NCBI GenBank assembly: GCA_003483745.1
Contig: DMYD01000010.1
Coordinates: forward strand, 9,964-73,963
Length of the DNA: 64,000 bases
Source of the DNA: Roseburia sp.
GTDB taxonomy: Bacteria; Bacillota; Clostridia; Lachnospirales; Lachnospiraceae
Direction: 5' to 3'
Positions within the stretch are counted from its first letter, which is position 1; each line of letters opens with the position of its first letter. Of this stretch, positions 25,072 through 33,609 are shown in pieces. Below the pieces are notes generated by a model. The model was not told where the DNA came from. It saw nothing but the letters and a program-made list of their open reading frames with translations, and did not search any database. Made by a program: the position numbers and the translations under genes.

Positions 25072-26463
25072 TTATAATTCGCAGTTGTTTACTGTTCTTG
25101 GGAACGGAATGACGTCACGGATGTTTGACATTCCTGTTAAGTACATAACGCATCGCTCGAAGCCGAGTCCAAATCCTGCATGTCTTGCGGAACCATATTT
25201 ACGGAGATCCAGATAGAACTGGTAATCTTCTTCTTTCAAACCAAGCTCATTAATTCTTGCAAGAAGTTTCTCGTAATCGTCCTCTCTCTGGCTTCCTCCG
25301 ATGATCTCACCGATGCCGGGTACCAGACAGTCTACTGCTGCAACCGTCTTTCCATCATCGTTCATCTTCATGTAGAATGCCTTGATCTCCTTCGGATAAT
25401 CCGTTACGAATACCGGACGCTTGAAGACTTCTTCGGTCAGATAACGTTCATGCTCGGTCTGAAGATCTGTTCCCCAGGAAACTTTGTACTCAAACTTGTC
25501 ATTGTGTTTCTCTAAGATCTCGACTGCCTCTGTGTATGTCACGCGGGCAAAATCGGAATTTGCCACATGCTGTAAGCGCTCTAAGAGTCCTTTATCAATG
25601 AAGTTGTTGAAAAATGCCATCTCTTCCGGTGCATTCTCAAGTACATAGTTGATGATGTATTTTAACATACTCTCTGCTAAGATCATATCATCTTCAAGAT
25701 CTGCAAATGCGATCTCCGGCTCGATCATCCAGAACTCTGCTGCATGTCTGGTCGTGTTGGAATTTTCTGCACGGAAGGTCGGGCCAAATGTATAGATGTT
25801 CTTAAATGCCATCGCATATGTCTCACCGTTTAACTGTCCACTTACGGTAAGATTGGTCGGCTTATTAAAGAAATCCTTCGTATAATCTACCGTTCCATCC
25901 GGATTTTTCGGAAGATTGTTCATATCCAGTGTCGTTACCTGGAACATTTCTCCCGCACCTTCACAGTCACTTCCTGTGATCAGTGGTGTGTGTACATAAA
26001 CAAAATCTCTCTCCTGGAAAAATTTATGAATTGCATATGCAATCAGGGAACGCACACGGAAAACTGCCTCAAACGTGTTTGTTCTTGGTCTTAAATGGGA
26101 GATCGTTCTTAAATACTCAAAACTGTGTTTCTTTTTCTGCAGCGGATAATCCGGTGTGGAAACACCCTCGATCTCGATTTTCTCTGCCTGGATTTCAAAC
26201 GGCTGCTTGGTTCCAGGTGTTGCAACAAGCTTACCTGTCACAATGATCGCTGCGCCGACGTTTAATTTTTCAACGTCATCAAAATTTTCCAAAACATTCG
26301 AATATACGACCTGAACCGGCTCAAAAAATGTTCCATCGTTTACCACGATAAATCCAAAATTTTTGGAATTACGGATGCTCCGCACCCATCCACCGATCGT
26401 CACGGTCTGATCCACATACTCTTCCTGTTTCCGGAATAAATCCCTTACATTTACCATATCCAT
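25072..26463 (-). CDS. asnS: Asparaginyl-tRNA synthetase
   Basis: 463 residues. Class II synthetase charging tRNA-Asn. ATG at 26463 (MDMVNVRDLFRKQEEYVD) follows GGAGG at 9 bases; a longer frame to 26478 lacks a site. The N-terminal OB-fold anticodon domain (GGWVRSIRNSKNFGFIVVNDG, about 22-45) precedes the catalytic core with motif 2 (FRAENSNTTRHAAEFWMIEPE) and motif 3 (GFGLGFERCVMYLTG). The Asn-type signature and full length separate it from AspRS. No T-box was found in the short upstream gap. It follows the trigger-factor-like lipoprotein gene by 54 bases. Confidence 0.96.
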   Translation of the reverse strand: MDMVNVRDLFRKQEEYVDQTVTIGGWVRSIRNSKNFGFIVVNDGTFFEPVQVVYSNVLENFDDVEKLNVGAAIIVTGKLVATPGTKQPFEIQAEKIEIEGVSTPDYPLQKKKHSFEYLRTISHLRPRTNTFEAVFRVRSLIAYAIHKFFQERDFVYVHTPLITGSDCEGAGEMFQVTTLDMNNLPKNPDGTVDYTKDFFNKPTNLTVSGQLNGETYAMAFKNIYTFGPTFRAENSNTTRHAAEFWMIEPEIAFADLEDDMILAESMLKYIINYVLENAPEEMAFFNNFIDKGLLERLQHVANSDFARVTYTEAVEILEKHNDKFEYKVSWGTDLQTEHERYLTEEVFKRPVFVTDYPKEIKAFYMKMNDDGKTVAAVDCLVPGIGEIIGGSQREDDYEKLLARINELGLKEEDYQFYLDLRKYGSARHAGFGLGFERCVMYLTGMSNIRDVIPFPRTVNNCEL

Positions 26464-26517
26464 AATTGAATCCTCCAATCCCCATCTCTTTGGTCTTCTT
26501 TTGGGATATTTATTTGA

Positions 26518-27798
26518 TTAATTTGCTGCTTCTGTTTCTGTAGCGTTAACAGCTTCCTGTGGTTCTGCACTCTCTGTGCCCTCCGTACTCTCTGTCTCTG
26601 CCGGAGCTTCCACAGTTACATCCGCATTATCTTTGACAGACTGCAATGCAAGATTATCAACATAGACCTGGCTTAAATATTTCTCACCATATGCTGCATC
26701 ATCATATCCATAGTACTTATATAAATCTTCTTCTGATGAATAATTGTAATTATTCATCAAAGTCTGCACATAAGAAGAAAATCCGTCCTCATCAAGCTCG
26801 GTACCCTCTTTTGCTGCGATCGCACCTGTGATGAACTCCATGGAAATATTTTTCTCCATGCCTGATTTCCACTCCTGACGTACCTCATCGAGTGTCATAT
26901 TGTACTGTTTGCTTACATAATCCTCAAGTTTGGATGCATCCCCATCACAGTTATTCTGTACAAACTGCTTCTCATAATCATTGACACGGGCTGTCAGATA
27001 ATCTTCCGGAATATCCACTTTACAGTTTTCTAACAGATACTCCTGCACTGCTGCATAAGTGTCACTGTCCTTATTACTGCTGGCCTGGTTTTCAAGGAAA
27101 GTCTTGATCTGTGCATACATATCATCTACCGTGTCAGCCTGGAACTGTTTCTGCGCAAATTCATCATCCACATCATCAAGTGCCATCTCTTTCTGGATGG
27201 AATTGACTGTAAATGTGAATACGACCTGTTTTCCAGCAAGGTCTGCATTACCGTAATTATCCGGGAATGTCACATCGCTGTCAATGACATCACCGACAGA
27301 TGCACCTTTTAAATCATCGGTAAAGCCGTCAATAAAAGAGCTTGACTGGCTTCCTGCGGAGCAGTTATTGTCCACATCAATATTCTGATCCTCGGCACTT
27401 CCATTATCGAATGCCACTCCGTCCAATTTTCCAACATAATCCACATTTACAATATCACCATCTCCAACGGTCGTTTTGGTGTCATCTGCAACATAGAACG
27501 GTCCGTAATAAGCAAACATCTGTTCAAAATAATCTTTTGCATCCTGGTCATCCACATCATAATCACCGGTAATGGTGACCGGAATCTTGCTGTAATCACA
27601 GAGTGTCACATAATCGGAAGGATTCAGATCATAAGCCGGACTCTCATATTCCACAGCTGCTCCCTTTGATGTTTCCGTACTGTCTACTGATTCTGCAACC
27701 TCTGTTCCCTCTGCGGCATTATTTTTCTTATCGCCACATCCGAGTGCAGTGATTGCCATCATCGCACAAAGCATTAATACTACTACATTTTTCTTCAT
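26518..27798 (-). CDS. Trigger-factor-like peptidyl-prolyl isomerase lipoprotein
   Basis: 426 residues. The N-terminus is a lipoprotein signal with lipobox TALGC (Cys21), so the protein is anchored outside the membrane. An FKBP-type isomerase domain follows (about 85-210; GDGDIVNVDYVGKLDGVAF, FIDGFTDDLKGASVGD, VVFTFTVNSIQ), then a helical region like the trigger-factor C-domain (about 215-385), and an acidic Glu/Thr/Ala tail. Cytosolic trigger factor has a ribosome-binding N-domain; here it is absent and replaced by the lipid anchor. A secretion-side folding factor is the likely role. It is upstream of asnS. Confidence 0.85.
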   Translation of the reverse strand: MKKNVVVLMLCAMMAITALGCGDKKNNAAEGTEVAESVDSTETSKGAAVEYESPAYDLNPSDYVTLCDYSKIPVTITGDYDVDDQDAKDYFEQMFAYYGPFYVADDTKTTVGDGDIVNVDYVGKLDGVAFDNGSAEDQNIDVDNNCSAGSQSSSFIDGFTDDLKGASVGDVIDSDVTFPDNYGNADLAGKQVVFTFTVNSIQKEMALDDVDDEFAQKQFQADTVDDMYAQIKTFLENQASSNKDSDTYAAVQEYLLENCKVDIPEDYLTARVNDYEKQFVQNNCDGDASKLEDYVSKQYNMTLDEVRQEWKSGMEKNISMEFITGAIAAKEGTELDEDGFSSYVQTLMNNYNYSSEEDLYKYYGYDDAAYGEKYLSQVYVDNLALQSVKDNADVTVEAPAETESTEGTESAEPQEAVNATETEAAN

Positions 27799-27887
27799 AA
27801 TTATAATTACCTTTCTATTCCTTTAAGACAAGCTTTTCCGTCTAACCTTAATAACATACCACAATTTCTGCAAAAATAAAAGCATGT

Positions 27888-27916
27888 TTGACAAAAGTTA
27901 TCGTATATGATAATTT
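27888..27916 (+). promoter_or_regulatory. Promoter of the small gene at 27938
   Basis: TTGACA (27888-27893) and TAATTT (27911-27916), 17 bases apart, ending 21 bases before the ATG. Confidence 0.55.
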
Positions 27917-27937
27917 TTTGAAAAAGGGGTAGATACT

Positions 27938-28231
27938 ATGGGCAAAACGATTATATTAGGAAAAGATACAAAACATCTCGACAAAGATGTAGAACTATGC
28001 CGCACAACCAATGAAAGAATCAGCGATCAGGCAGCACAGCTGCTGATTGAAAATCAGATTCCTTTTACCAGGAGTTTTATTAAAATACCCTTTTTTCTGC
28101 GCGAAAAATACCGCGGTGCACACCAGTTTTATGTCATCCATACCAACCGCAACCGCTATTCCCAGGCAAGACATACGCTCGATCACATGGATTCTGTTTT
28201 CCGGCGCAGGCTGATCGTTAGCAACTATTAA
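27938..28231 (+). CDS. Small basic conserved hypothetical protein
   Basis: 97 residues, strongly basic, no signal peptide or membrane segment. ATG at 27938 follows AAAAGGGG at about 10 bases and a good promoter. The C-terminal part (HQFYVIHTNRNRYSQARHTL) looks like a compact alpha/beta domain with many Arg and Tyr. I do not recognise a named family. It is convergent with the nuclease-fold candidate at 28251 (19-base gap). Confidence 0.65.
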   Translation: MGKTIILGKDTKHLDKDVELCRTTNERISDQAAQLLIENQIPFTRSFIKIPFFLREKYRGAHQFYVIHTNRNRYSQARHTLDHMDSVFRRRLIVSNY

Positions 28232-28250
28232 AATTTAAATACCCTTTTTC

Positions 28251-28997
28251 TTATATCTCACAGACTTCATACAGGTAACTGTTTCCCTGTTTCCCCACCC
28301 GGTTTACAATTTTTAAATCTGTCAGGATCAGAAGCACAGTCTGTGCAAGCGACAACGGGATTTTTGCAGATTTCGAAAAATCTTTCGTAGTAAAAGGCTC
28401 TGAGAGGTCAAACGGAATAAACTGCATATAATCTTCCCGCCTCTCAATACAGACTTCCTTTACAAACTGTACCGGAATCCGGTCGTAGCGCTCACTGCCT
28501 TTCTTTTTGTCTCTGCTCCAGCCGTTTAACAGACGGTATTCTTCCATATCGATCAGTGCAAACCGGAATTTCAAATTTTCATTTTTTAAAAACGGACGTA
28601 TTTTATACAATTCTTTAAATGCCACATACGGATTTCCTTTTTTCGGAGATTTGCGTTTCGGCGACATCTCACCACTCTCCTCGTCGATCCAGGAAAGCCA
28701 TTTGATATGTGGAATCGGATAGACGATCGTCACCGGATAGATTTTCAGGAAAGATTCCAGTTTTCTCCGCATAACCTGAAAGGAGCGTGTCTGTATCTCA
28801 ATGATCTCGGTCCCCGTAAAAATGTCCGCCACAAAATTTTCAATCGGAATCTCATGCATATCCGTATCCGGCGCATAATAATTTTTTAAAACGGCATGTA
28901 CCGTTTTCTCCGAGAGCGTCCCGATTCCCTGACGCTCCCTGTTTATCCCGATCACCCTGTTTTTTGCGGCTTCAAACCTTACTTCATCAATACACAT
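28251..28997 (-). CDS. Hypothetical protein with nuclease-like N-terminal motif and C-terminal winged helix
   Basis: 248 residues, cytoplasmic. The N-terminal half has the layout of a PD-(D/E)XK fold: a helix with Glu30 (GTLSEKTVHAVLKNYY), Asp58 in NFVADIF, and Glu67-Ile-Gln69 in IIEIQTRSF. Gln replaces the usual Lys, as in some nuclease branches. The C-terminal 50 residues (FTTKDFSKSAKIPLSLAQTV ... NRVGKQGNSYLYEV) look like a winged helix for DNA binding. The middle has a basic KRKSPKKGNPY loop. No restriction or toxin partner is adjacent. Function inferred only from motifs. Confidence 0.6.
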   Translation of the reverse strand: MCIDEVRFEAAKNRVIGINRERQGIGTLSEKTVHAVLKNYYAPDTDMHEIPIENFVADIFTGTEIIEIQTRSFQVMRRKLESFLKIYPVTIVYPIPHIKWLSWIDEESGEMSPKRKSPKKGNPYVAFKELYKIRPFLKNENLKFRFALIDMEEYRLLNGWSRDKKKGSERYDRIPVQFVKEVCIERREDYMQFIPFDLSEPFTTKDFSKSAKIPLSLAQTVLLILTDLKIVNRVGKQGNSYLYEVCEI

Positions 28998-29008
28998 GAC
29001 ACACTCCC

Positions 29009-29114
29009 GTTACTGTTCAATCAGCACCTGAACACTTTGCTGTTCAGGTGCGTATGAATGTGATGTGGGTGTAAGCAGCCCCCTTTTGCGAAGCAAAACT
29101 TTATATGGGGCTGC
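29009..29114. repeat. Two adjacent palindromes between the lysA and 28251 genes
   Basis: CACCTGAACA-CTTTGC-TGTTCAGGTG (29025-29050) and GCAGCCCC ... GGGGCTGC (29075-29114), the latter enclosing TTTTGC-GAA-GCAAAA. The first is preceded by GTTACTGTTCA, which also opens the palindrome at 37831. Either could terminate lysA, but T runs are poor. Confidence 0.6.
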
Positions 29115-29138
29115 ACACTCCCTTTGCAGAATGCAGTC

Positions 29139-30422
29139 CTATTTTCTCTCCGGATGCTTCATGTCCTTTAAAATATCAAAGCAGTCAAAGGTTCTGAAGT
29201 AGTCATCCGGTGTCTCCGCGCGGCGGATCAGCTGGGTAGAACCATCCTCTTTTAACAAAACTTCCGCAGAACGCAATTTTCCGTTATAGTTATATCCCAT
29301 GGAGAATCCATGTGCTCCGGCATCATGGATCACAAGCAGATCTCCCATATCGATCTTCGGCAGCATACGGTCGATGGCAAATTTATCACAGTTCTCGCAG
29401 AGGGAACCTGTCACATCATATTTGTGGTCGCAAGGCTCGTCTTCTTTTCCCATAACGGTAATGTGATGATATGCCCCGTAAATTGCCGGACGCATCAGGT
29501 TGACTGCACAGGCATCCACACCGATGTACTCTTTATAAGTATGTTTCTCATGGATGGCTGTTGTTACAAGGCATCCGTAAGGTGCTAACATGAAACGTCC
29601 CATCTCGGTATAGATAGAGATATTTCCAAGTCCTGCTGGAACTAAGATCTCCTCAAAAGCTTCCTTGACACCCTGACCGATCACGCGGATATCGTTCGGT
29701 GTCTGATCCGGTGTATAAGGCACACCGACACCGCCGGAAAGGTTGATAAACTGGATATCACATCCGGTCTTATCGCGCAGTTCTACAACTAACTCGAACA
29801 ACTGTCTTGCCAGTTTCGGATAATATTCGTTTGTCACTGTGTTACTTGCTAAAAATGCGTGTACACCGAAATGTTTTGCACCTTTTTCTTTTAAGATCTT
29901 AAATCCTTCAATGATCTGCTCATGGGTAAATCCGTATTTTGCATCGCCCGGATTATCCATGATTCCGTTGCTCATCTTAAAAACTCCACCCGGATTATAG
30001 CGGCAGCTGATGGTCTCCGGGATTTTTCCAATCGTTTTCTCTAAAAAGTCAATATGGGTAAAATCATCTAAGTTGATGATCGCACCAAGTTCATTGGCAA
30101 ATTTAAACTCCTCCGCAGGCGTATCATTTGAGGAAAACATGATGTGCTTTCCGTCAAATCCCTGAGAGTCTGCTAACATCAGCTCCGTTAAGGATGCACA
30201 GTCACAGCCGCAGTCATATTCTTTTAAGATATCAAGAATATATGGATTTGGCGTTGCCTTTACCGCAAAATACTCGCGGAATCCGGGATTCCAGGAAAAT
30301 GCTTCCTTGACTGCCTTCGCATTTTCACGGATTCCTTTTTCATCATAAAGATGAAAAGGTGTCGGATATTTTTTTACGATCTCTTCAAGCTGCTCTTTGG
30401 TTACAAAAGGTTTCTTCTTCAT
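29139..30422 (-). CDS. lysA: Diaminopimelate decarboxylase
   Basis: 427 residues. The PLP enzyme makes L-lysine from meso-diaminopimelate, the last step of lysine synthesis. The alanine-racemase-type barrel carries Lys55 (EYFAVKATPNP), a glycine-rich phosphate loop (FINLSGGVGVPY) and EMGRFMLAPYG. The C-terminal active site Cys motif is GSLCENCDKFA, which comes from the other subunit in the dimer. It lies 19 bases after azlD and is probably cotranscribed with azlC and azlD. Confidence 0.9.
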   Translation of the reverse strand: MKKKPFVTKEQLEEIVKKYPTPFHLYDEKGIRENAKAVKEAFSWNPGFREYFAVKATPNPYILDILKEYDCGCDCASLTELMLADSQGFDGKHIMFSSNDTPAEEFKFANELGAIINLDDFTHIDFLEKTIGKIPETISCRYNPGGVFKMSNGIMDNPGDAKYGFTHEQIIEGFKILKEKGAKHFGVHAFLASNTVTNEYYPKLARQLFELVVELRDKTGCDIQFINLSGGVGVPYTPDQTPNDIRVIGQGVKEAFEEILVPAGLGNISIYTEMGRFMLAPYGCLVTTAIHEKHTYKEYIGVDACAVNLMRPAIYGAYHHITVMGKEDEPCDHKYDVTGSLCENCDKFAIDRMLPKIDMGDLLVIHDAGAHGFSMGYNYNGKLRSAEVLLKEDGSTQLIRRAETPDDYFRTFDCFDILKDMKHPERK

Positions 30423-30441
30423 AATTATTCCTCCATATTTA

Positions 30442-30774
30442 TTAAAATACAGCCTGTATCAGCACCATATAAAGCACTGTACCGACGCCGATACTAAGCA
30501 GGTTGTTTCGTTTCCAGACATGAAGCAGTATTACCACTGCCACTGCAATAAACTCTGGTAGTCCATATGGATAAGATGTAATACTTACCGCCTTCAGACA
30601 ATAAATTACCAGCATTCCTATGACTGCCGGAGGCAATACCTTTCCAAGATACCGGATCACCGGTGGAATCGGTTTTCCCGGTGGGAAAAATAAAAACGGG
30701 CAGAGTCTTGTAAAAAAGATTGTTCCCGCAACTGCTGCAATAATAACAAGCGAACGCGCCACACTAACCGGCAT
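30442..30774 (-). CDS. azlD: AzlD family branched-chain amino acid transport subunit
   Basis: 110 residues with four membrane helices. Family marks are TRLCPFLFFP near residue 22 and a PPAVIGMLVIYCLK stretch. AzlD partners AzlC in export of branched-chain or related amino acids. GGAGG precedes the start, which lies inside the end of azlC (11-base overlap), indicating coupling. Confidence 0.9.
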   Translation of the reverse strand: MPVSVARSLVIIAAVAGTIFFTRLCPFLFFPPGKPIPPVIRYLGKVLPPAVIGMLVIYCLKAVSITSYPYGLPEFIAVAVVILLHVWKRNNLLSIGVGTVLYMVLIQAVF

Positions 30775-31525
30775 GATGCTCTACCTCCTTTTTCTGGTCT
30801 GTTTCTTTATTCAAAAACTTACTGCATGGAAGCAGGATCAACATAATACAGATCATAGTCGGCAGGATAAAATTATCCGCGCCAAAGATCAGCAGACAGA
30901 CCAGTCCACATCCAAGCCCGATCAGTACGCTCGGACGGTTTTTTGACTCCATCCACTGCTCCACCATGATCACGACAAACAGTGCTGTCATTGCAAAATC
31001 AATTCCGGTCGTATCGATTGGAAGTACCGATCCAAGCAGTGCTCCGATTGCGGAGCCTATGATCCAGTAAAGCTGGTCTAACAGTGCAATCGCAAATAAA
31101 AATTGTCCTTCCTCCACATCCTTTGGCACCTTCGTGACAAAAAATAAAGAATAGGTCTCATCTGTCAGTGAAAAAATCATGTACAGACGTTTTTTCCCCA
31201 TTTTTGCAAAGCGCTCTAACAATGACAGTCCATAAAAAATATGCCTGATATTCAACATAAACTCCATGAAGATCACCTGCAAAAGACTCACACCCGGTGC
31301 GAAAAAATTCACGGCAAGATACTGTCCGCTCCCCGCATAACACAGGACACTCATCAGTATCGCCCACAGGAAATTATACCCTTTTTCCTGAATCATCACT
31401 CCAAACGCCATACCGATAAACAGATATCCCGTCATAACCGGTATCGTGTATGGAAATGCGGCTTTAAATGCTTTTCCATAGGAAGATTTTTTACTTATTT
31501 TATTTTTTTCTATTTCGCAATCCAT
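30764..31525 (-). CDS. azlC: AzlC family amino acid exporter subunit
   Basis: 253 residues with about seven membrane helices. Typical motifs are FPYTIPVMTGYLFIGMAFGV (about 24-43), the GSGQYLAV motif and the MEFMLNIRHIFYGLSLLERF stretch with the TDETYSLFF motif. With AzlD it forms a two-part exporter of branched-chain amino acids. First gene of azlC-azlD-lysA, so it may instead move lysine or a related compound here; that is only suggested by context. Confidence 0.9.
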   Translation of the reverse strand: MDCEIEKNKISKKSSYGKAFKAAFPYTIPVMTGYLFIGMAFGVMIQEKGYNFLWAILMSVLCYAGSGQYLAVNFFAPGVSLLQVIFMEFMLNIRHIFYGLSLLERFAKMGKKRLYMIFSLTDETYSLFFVTKVPKDVEEGQFLFAIALLDQLYWIIGSAIGALLGSVLPIDTTGIDFAMTALFVVIMVEQWMESKNRPSVLIGLGCGLVCLLIFGADNFILPTMICIMLILLPCSKFLNKETDQKKEVEHHAG

Positions 31526-31689
31526 TTCTTTTATCTATCCCCTGTTACTTTATCACTTTAGCTTATCGCACTATGTACTCTACAACAATTTTTGTGATAC
31601 ATCAAGACAATTTTCAACAAAAACTTCACTATTGCAAAAACATGTGCTATACTTTTTTTAGTCGCGTTTTACACGAAAAGGAGTTATGA

Positions 31690-32745
31690 ATGAGTATTAC
31701 CGTTTTAAACTATATGGATCAGGCTTTAGTCAGCCGGATCAACGAACAGGCCGCAAAACGTGCCGAAACTGCAAAACAGAATAATTCTGACGATTTTGCA
31801 ACGGTGTTAGCTGACAGTACAAAGGCTTTAGACAACAACCAGAATACTACATCAGGTACAACCAGTTCAGATGCTGTGGATGTATCCCCAGCTTTGGAAT
31901 CTTCATCTTCTGCAGATTCTTACACTTCAGACGAACTTGACTCTATTTTCGAAGAAGCTGCTAATACTTACGGTGTTTCTTCTATTATATTAAAATCAAT
32001 CGCCAAGGCTGAATCCGGTTTCAACCCATCTGCCGTAAGCAGTGCAGGTGCCATTGGAATCATGCAGTTAATGCCGCAGACCGCTGCTGCCCTTGGTGTT
32101 TCAAATTCCTATGATGCCAGAGAGAATATCATGGGCGGTGCAAAATATATCAGCCAGTTATTATCCAACTATCAGGGAAATATCTCCCTTGCGCTCGCTG
32201 CTTACAATGCCGGCAGTGCAAATGTGGACAAATACGGCGGCATCCCGCCTTTTACTGAGACACAGAATTATGTCAAAAAAGTGCTCTCTTATATGGAAGA
32301 ATTTGGTTCTGCTGTTTCAAATACCGTATCTTCCGTTTCTGATCAGCTTTCTTCTATTTTCAATCTGACCGGAACCGCAAGAGATGAGGCAAATCAGATG
32401 CTTGCAGATTTCTTCTCTTCCAAAAATATCAGTAAAGATGCATTAGATATCTTAACTGCTATTTTAAAATTAAAAAATATGATATCTTCCCAGACATCCG
32501 GATACACTACCTCTGCATCGCAGAATACGGCTACCGCAACCTCTGCAGAAAAAAATACTTCTGATGATTCATCCGTTCGTTCTGCTGATCTTCTTTCCAT
32601 GAATTCCGGTTCCAAATCACTTGAGGAACTCACTCAGGATTTACCGGTGCGTGTGATTCCTTCTGCACAAACAGAGGCGGACACAGATACTGATACCGAT
32701 GCAGCTGATACTGATAATGACACTGATACTAATATCGAATCTTAA
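31690..32745 (+). CDS. Lytic transglycosylase (SLT domain), unusual non-signal N-terminus
   Basis: 351 residues. ATG at 31690 with AAAGGAG upstream. The SLT domain (about 80-205) has catalytic Glu108 in IAKAESGFNPSAVS, GAIGIMQLMPQTA (120-132) and NIMGGAKYI, then ALAAYNAGS. It cleaves murein to 1,6-anhydro products. There is no classical signal peptide; a Ser/Thr/Asp-rich stretch precedes the domain and a similar tail (TDTDTDAADTDNDTDT) ends the protein. This resembles flagellar or non-canonically exported muramidases. Monocistronic with its own terminator. Confidence 0.88.
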   Translation: MSITVLNYMDQALVSRINEQAAKRAETAKQNNSDDFATVLADSTKALDNNQNTTSGTTSSDAVDVSPALESSSSADSYTSDELDSIFEEAANTYGVSSIILKSIAKAESGFNPSAVSSAGAIGIMQLMPQTAAALGVSNSYDARENIMGGAKYISQLLSNYQGNISLALAAYNAGSANVDKYGGIPPFTETQNYVKKVLSYMEEFGSAVSNTVSSVSDQLSSIFNLTGTARDEANQMLADFFSSKNISKDALDILTAILKLKNMISSQTSGYTTSASQNTATATSAEKNTSDDSSVRSADLLSMNSGSKSLEELTQDLPVRVIPSAQTEADTDTDTDAADTDNDTDTNIES

Positions 32746-32752
32746 ATTTCCA

Positions 32753-32787
32753 TATCCCTTGTGGCATGTCCACAGGGGATTTTTTGA
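32753..32787 (+). terminator. Terminator of the lytic transglycosylase gene
   Basis: ATCCCTTGTGG and CCACAGGGGAT pair around CATGT, followed by a run of six T. Confidence 0.85.
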
Positions 32788-32815
32788 CTCACAGGATTCA
32801 GGTGTCCGTCAGACC

Positions 32816-33271
32816 TTAAGATAATTCTTCAATCTGTCCCTCTAAATAATGATTAAATTCTCTCATAAACTGATATACAGTTTTTACATCTTCTGTCGAA
32901 TAATGGGATAAAAACTCCATATCTCTCTTTTCCCAACGCTTATGACGTTTTGCATGTTCTTCAAACAATGTTTTGCCAAGATCCGTCAGTTTAAAATAGA
33001 CTTCTTTTTTATTTGACTCTAACGTGTATTTTTCAATCAGTCCTTTCGTCAACAGCTTTTTTGTCATTTTGCTGATCGCACCTCTTGTCATCCCCATATG
33101 TTCTGCGACTTTTGTGACATTTGGCAATTCTAATCTTCCGATATAATCAATACAATGCGTCTCAGAATATCCATATTCATCGAGGCATTTCCCCTCGGTC
33201 AGCTTCGAGAGCATATCCTGCCGCTCTAACATCAGCGCAAGCTCTTTTAACAGAAGCTCCTGCTCTTTCAT
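32816..33271 (-). CDS. MarR family transcriptional regulator
   Basis: 151 residues. The winged helix carries the recognition helix region LPNVTKVAEHMGMTRGAISK (about 50-68) and the beta-wing LTKGLIEKYTLESNKKEVYF. Such proteins bind DNA as dimers and usually repress. GGGAG precedes ATG 33271. Its promoter carries two copies of a 20-base operator-like motif, which suggests autoregulation. No effector gene is cotranscribed, so the signal is unknown. Confidence 0.88.
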   Translation of the reverse strand: MKEQELLLKELALMLERQDMLSKLTEGKCLDEYGYSETHCIDYIGRLELPNVTKVAEHMGMTRGAISKMTKKLLTKGLIEKYTLESNKKEVYFKLTDLGKTLFEEHAKRHKRWEKRDMEFLSHYSTEDVKTVYQFMREFNHYLEGQIEELS

Positions 33272-33296
33272 ACATCCACTCCCTTTGCAGTAAATA

Positions 33297-33360
33297 TTGT
33301 TTCCTTGTCAACAATTACTTCTGTTTTAATATAACGCATGTTTGTTTCCTTGTCAACAAT
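33297..33360 (-). promoter_or_regulatory. MarR gene promoter with two operator-like repeats
   Basis: On the minus strand TTGACA (33351-33356) and TATATT (33328-33333) are 17 bases apart. The -35 lies inside ATTGTTGACAAGGAAACAAA; the matching ATTGTTGACAAGGAAACAAT recurs at 33297-33316, just downstream of the transcript start. Each has dyad TTGTT ... AACAA character. Repressor binding at both sites would block initiation. Confidence 0.65.
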
Positions 33361-33369
33361 GTATGTGAT

Positions 33370-33480
33370 GATTCTGGAGGCAAAAGGTGGTGTTTACTTT
33401 TTCGACTGGTAAATTGCACCAGGCAGGGGCTTGTTTTGTTTCGTTGTGCGAAAATAAGAAAAACCGGTAGAAGAATCAGG
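33370..33480. repeat. MITE-like element, partial copy C
   Basis: Matches one arm of copy A: GATTCTGGAGGCAAAAGGTGG, AAATTGCACC, GGGGCTTGTTTTGTT, GCGAAAATAAGAAAAAC, then AATCAGG. The second arm is missing or replaced by sequence to about 33520. Most of the 33361-33609 gap is this remnant plus unassigned DNA. Confidence 0.6.
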
Positions 33481-33609
33481 CTTTTTTCCTGCTATCTCCT
33501 GCCGGTTGATGTTATTTTCTGCTGTTTTCGGTTGATTTATTTCTTTCTGTTTTTCATAAGCTGCTTCTGACGTCTTTACATAGTTTTCATCGTACTTATT
33601 TGCCACTGC

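Noticed and set aside
33394..33606. Short minus-strand frame just after the S1 gene
   Set aside because: It starts with GTG without a ribosome binding site and runs through the partial palindromic element C; the same peptide part appears in copy A, so it is repeat-derived.
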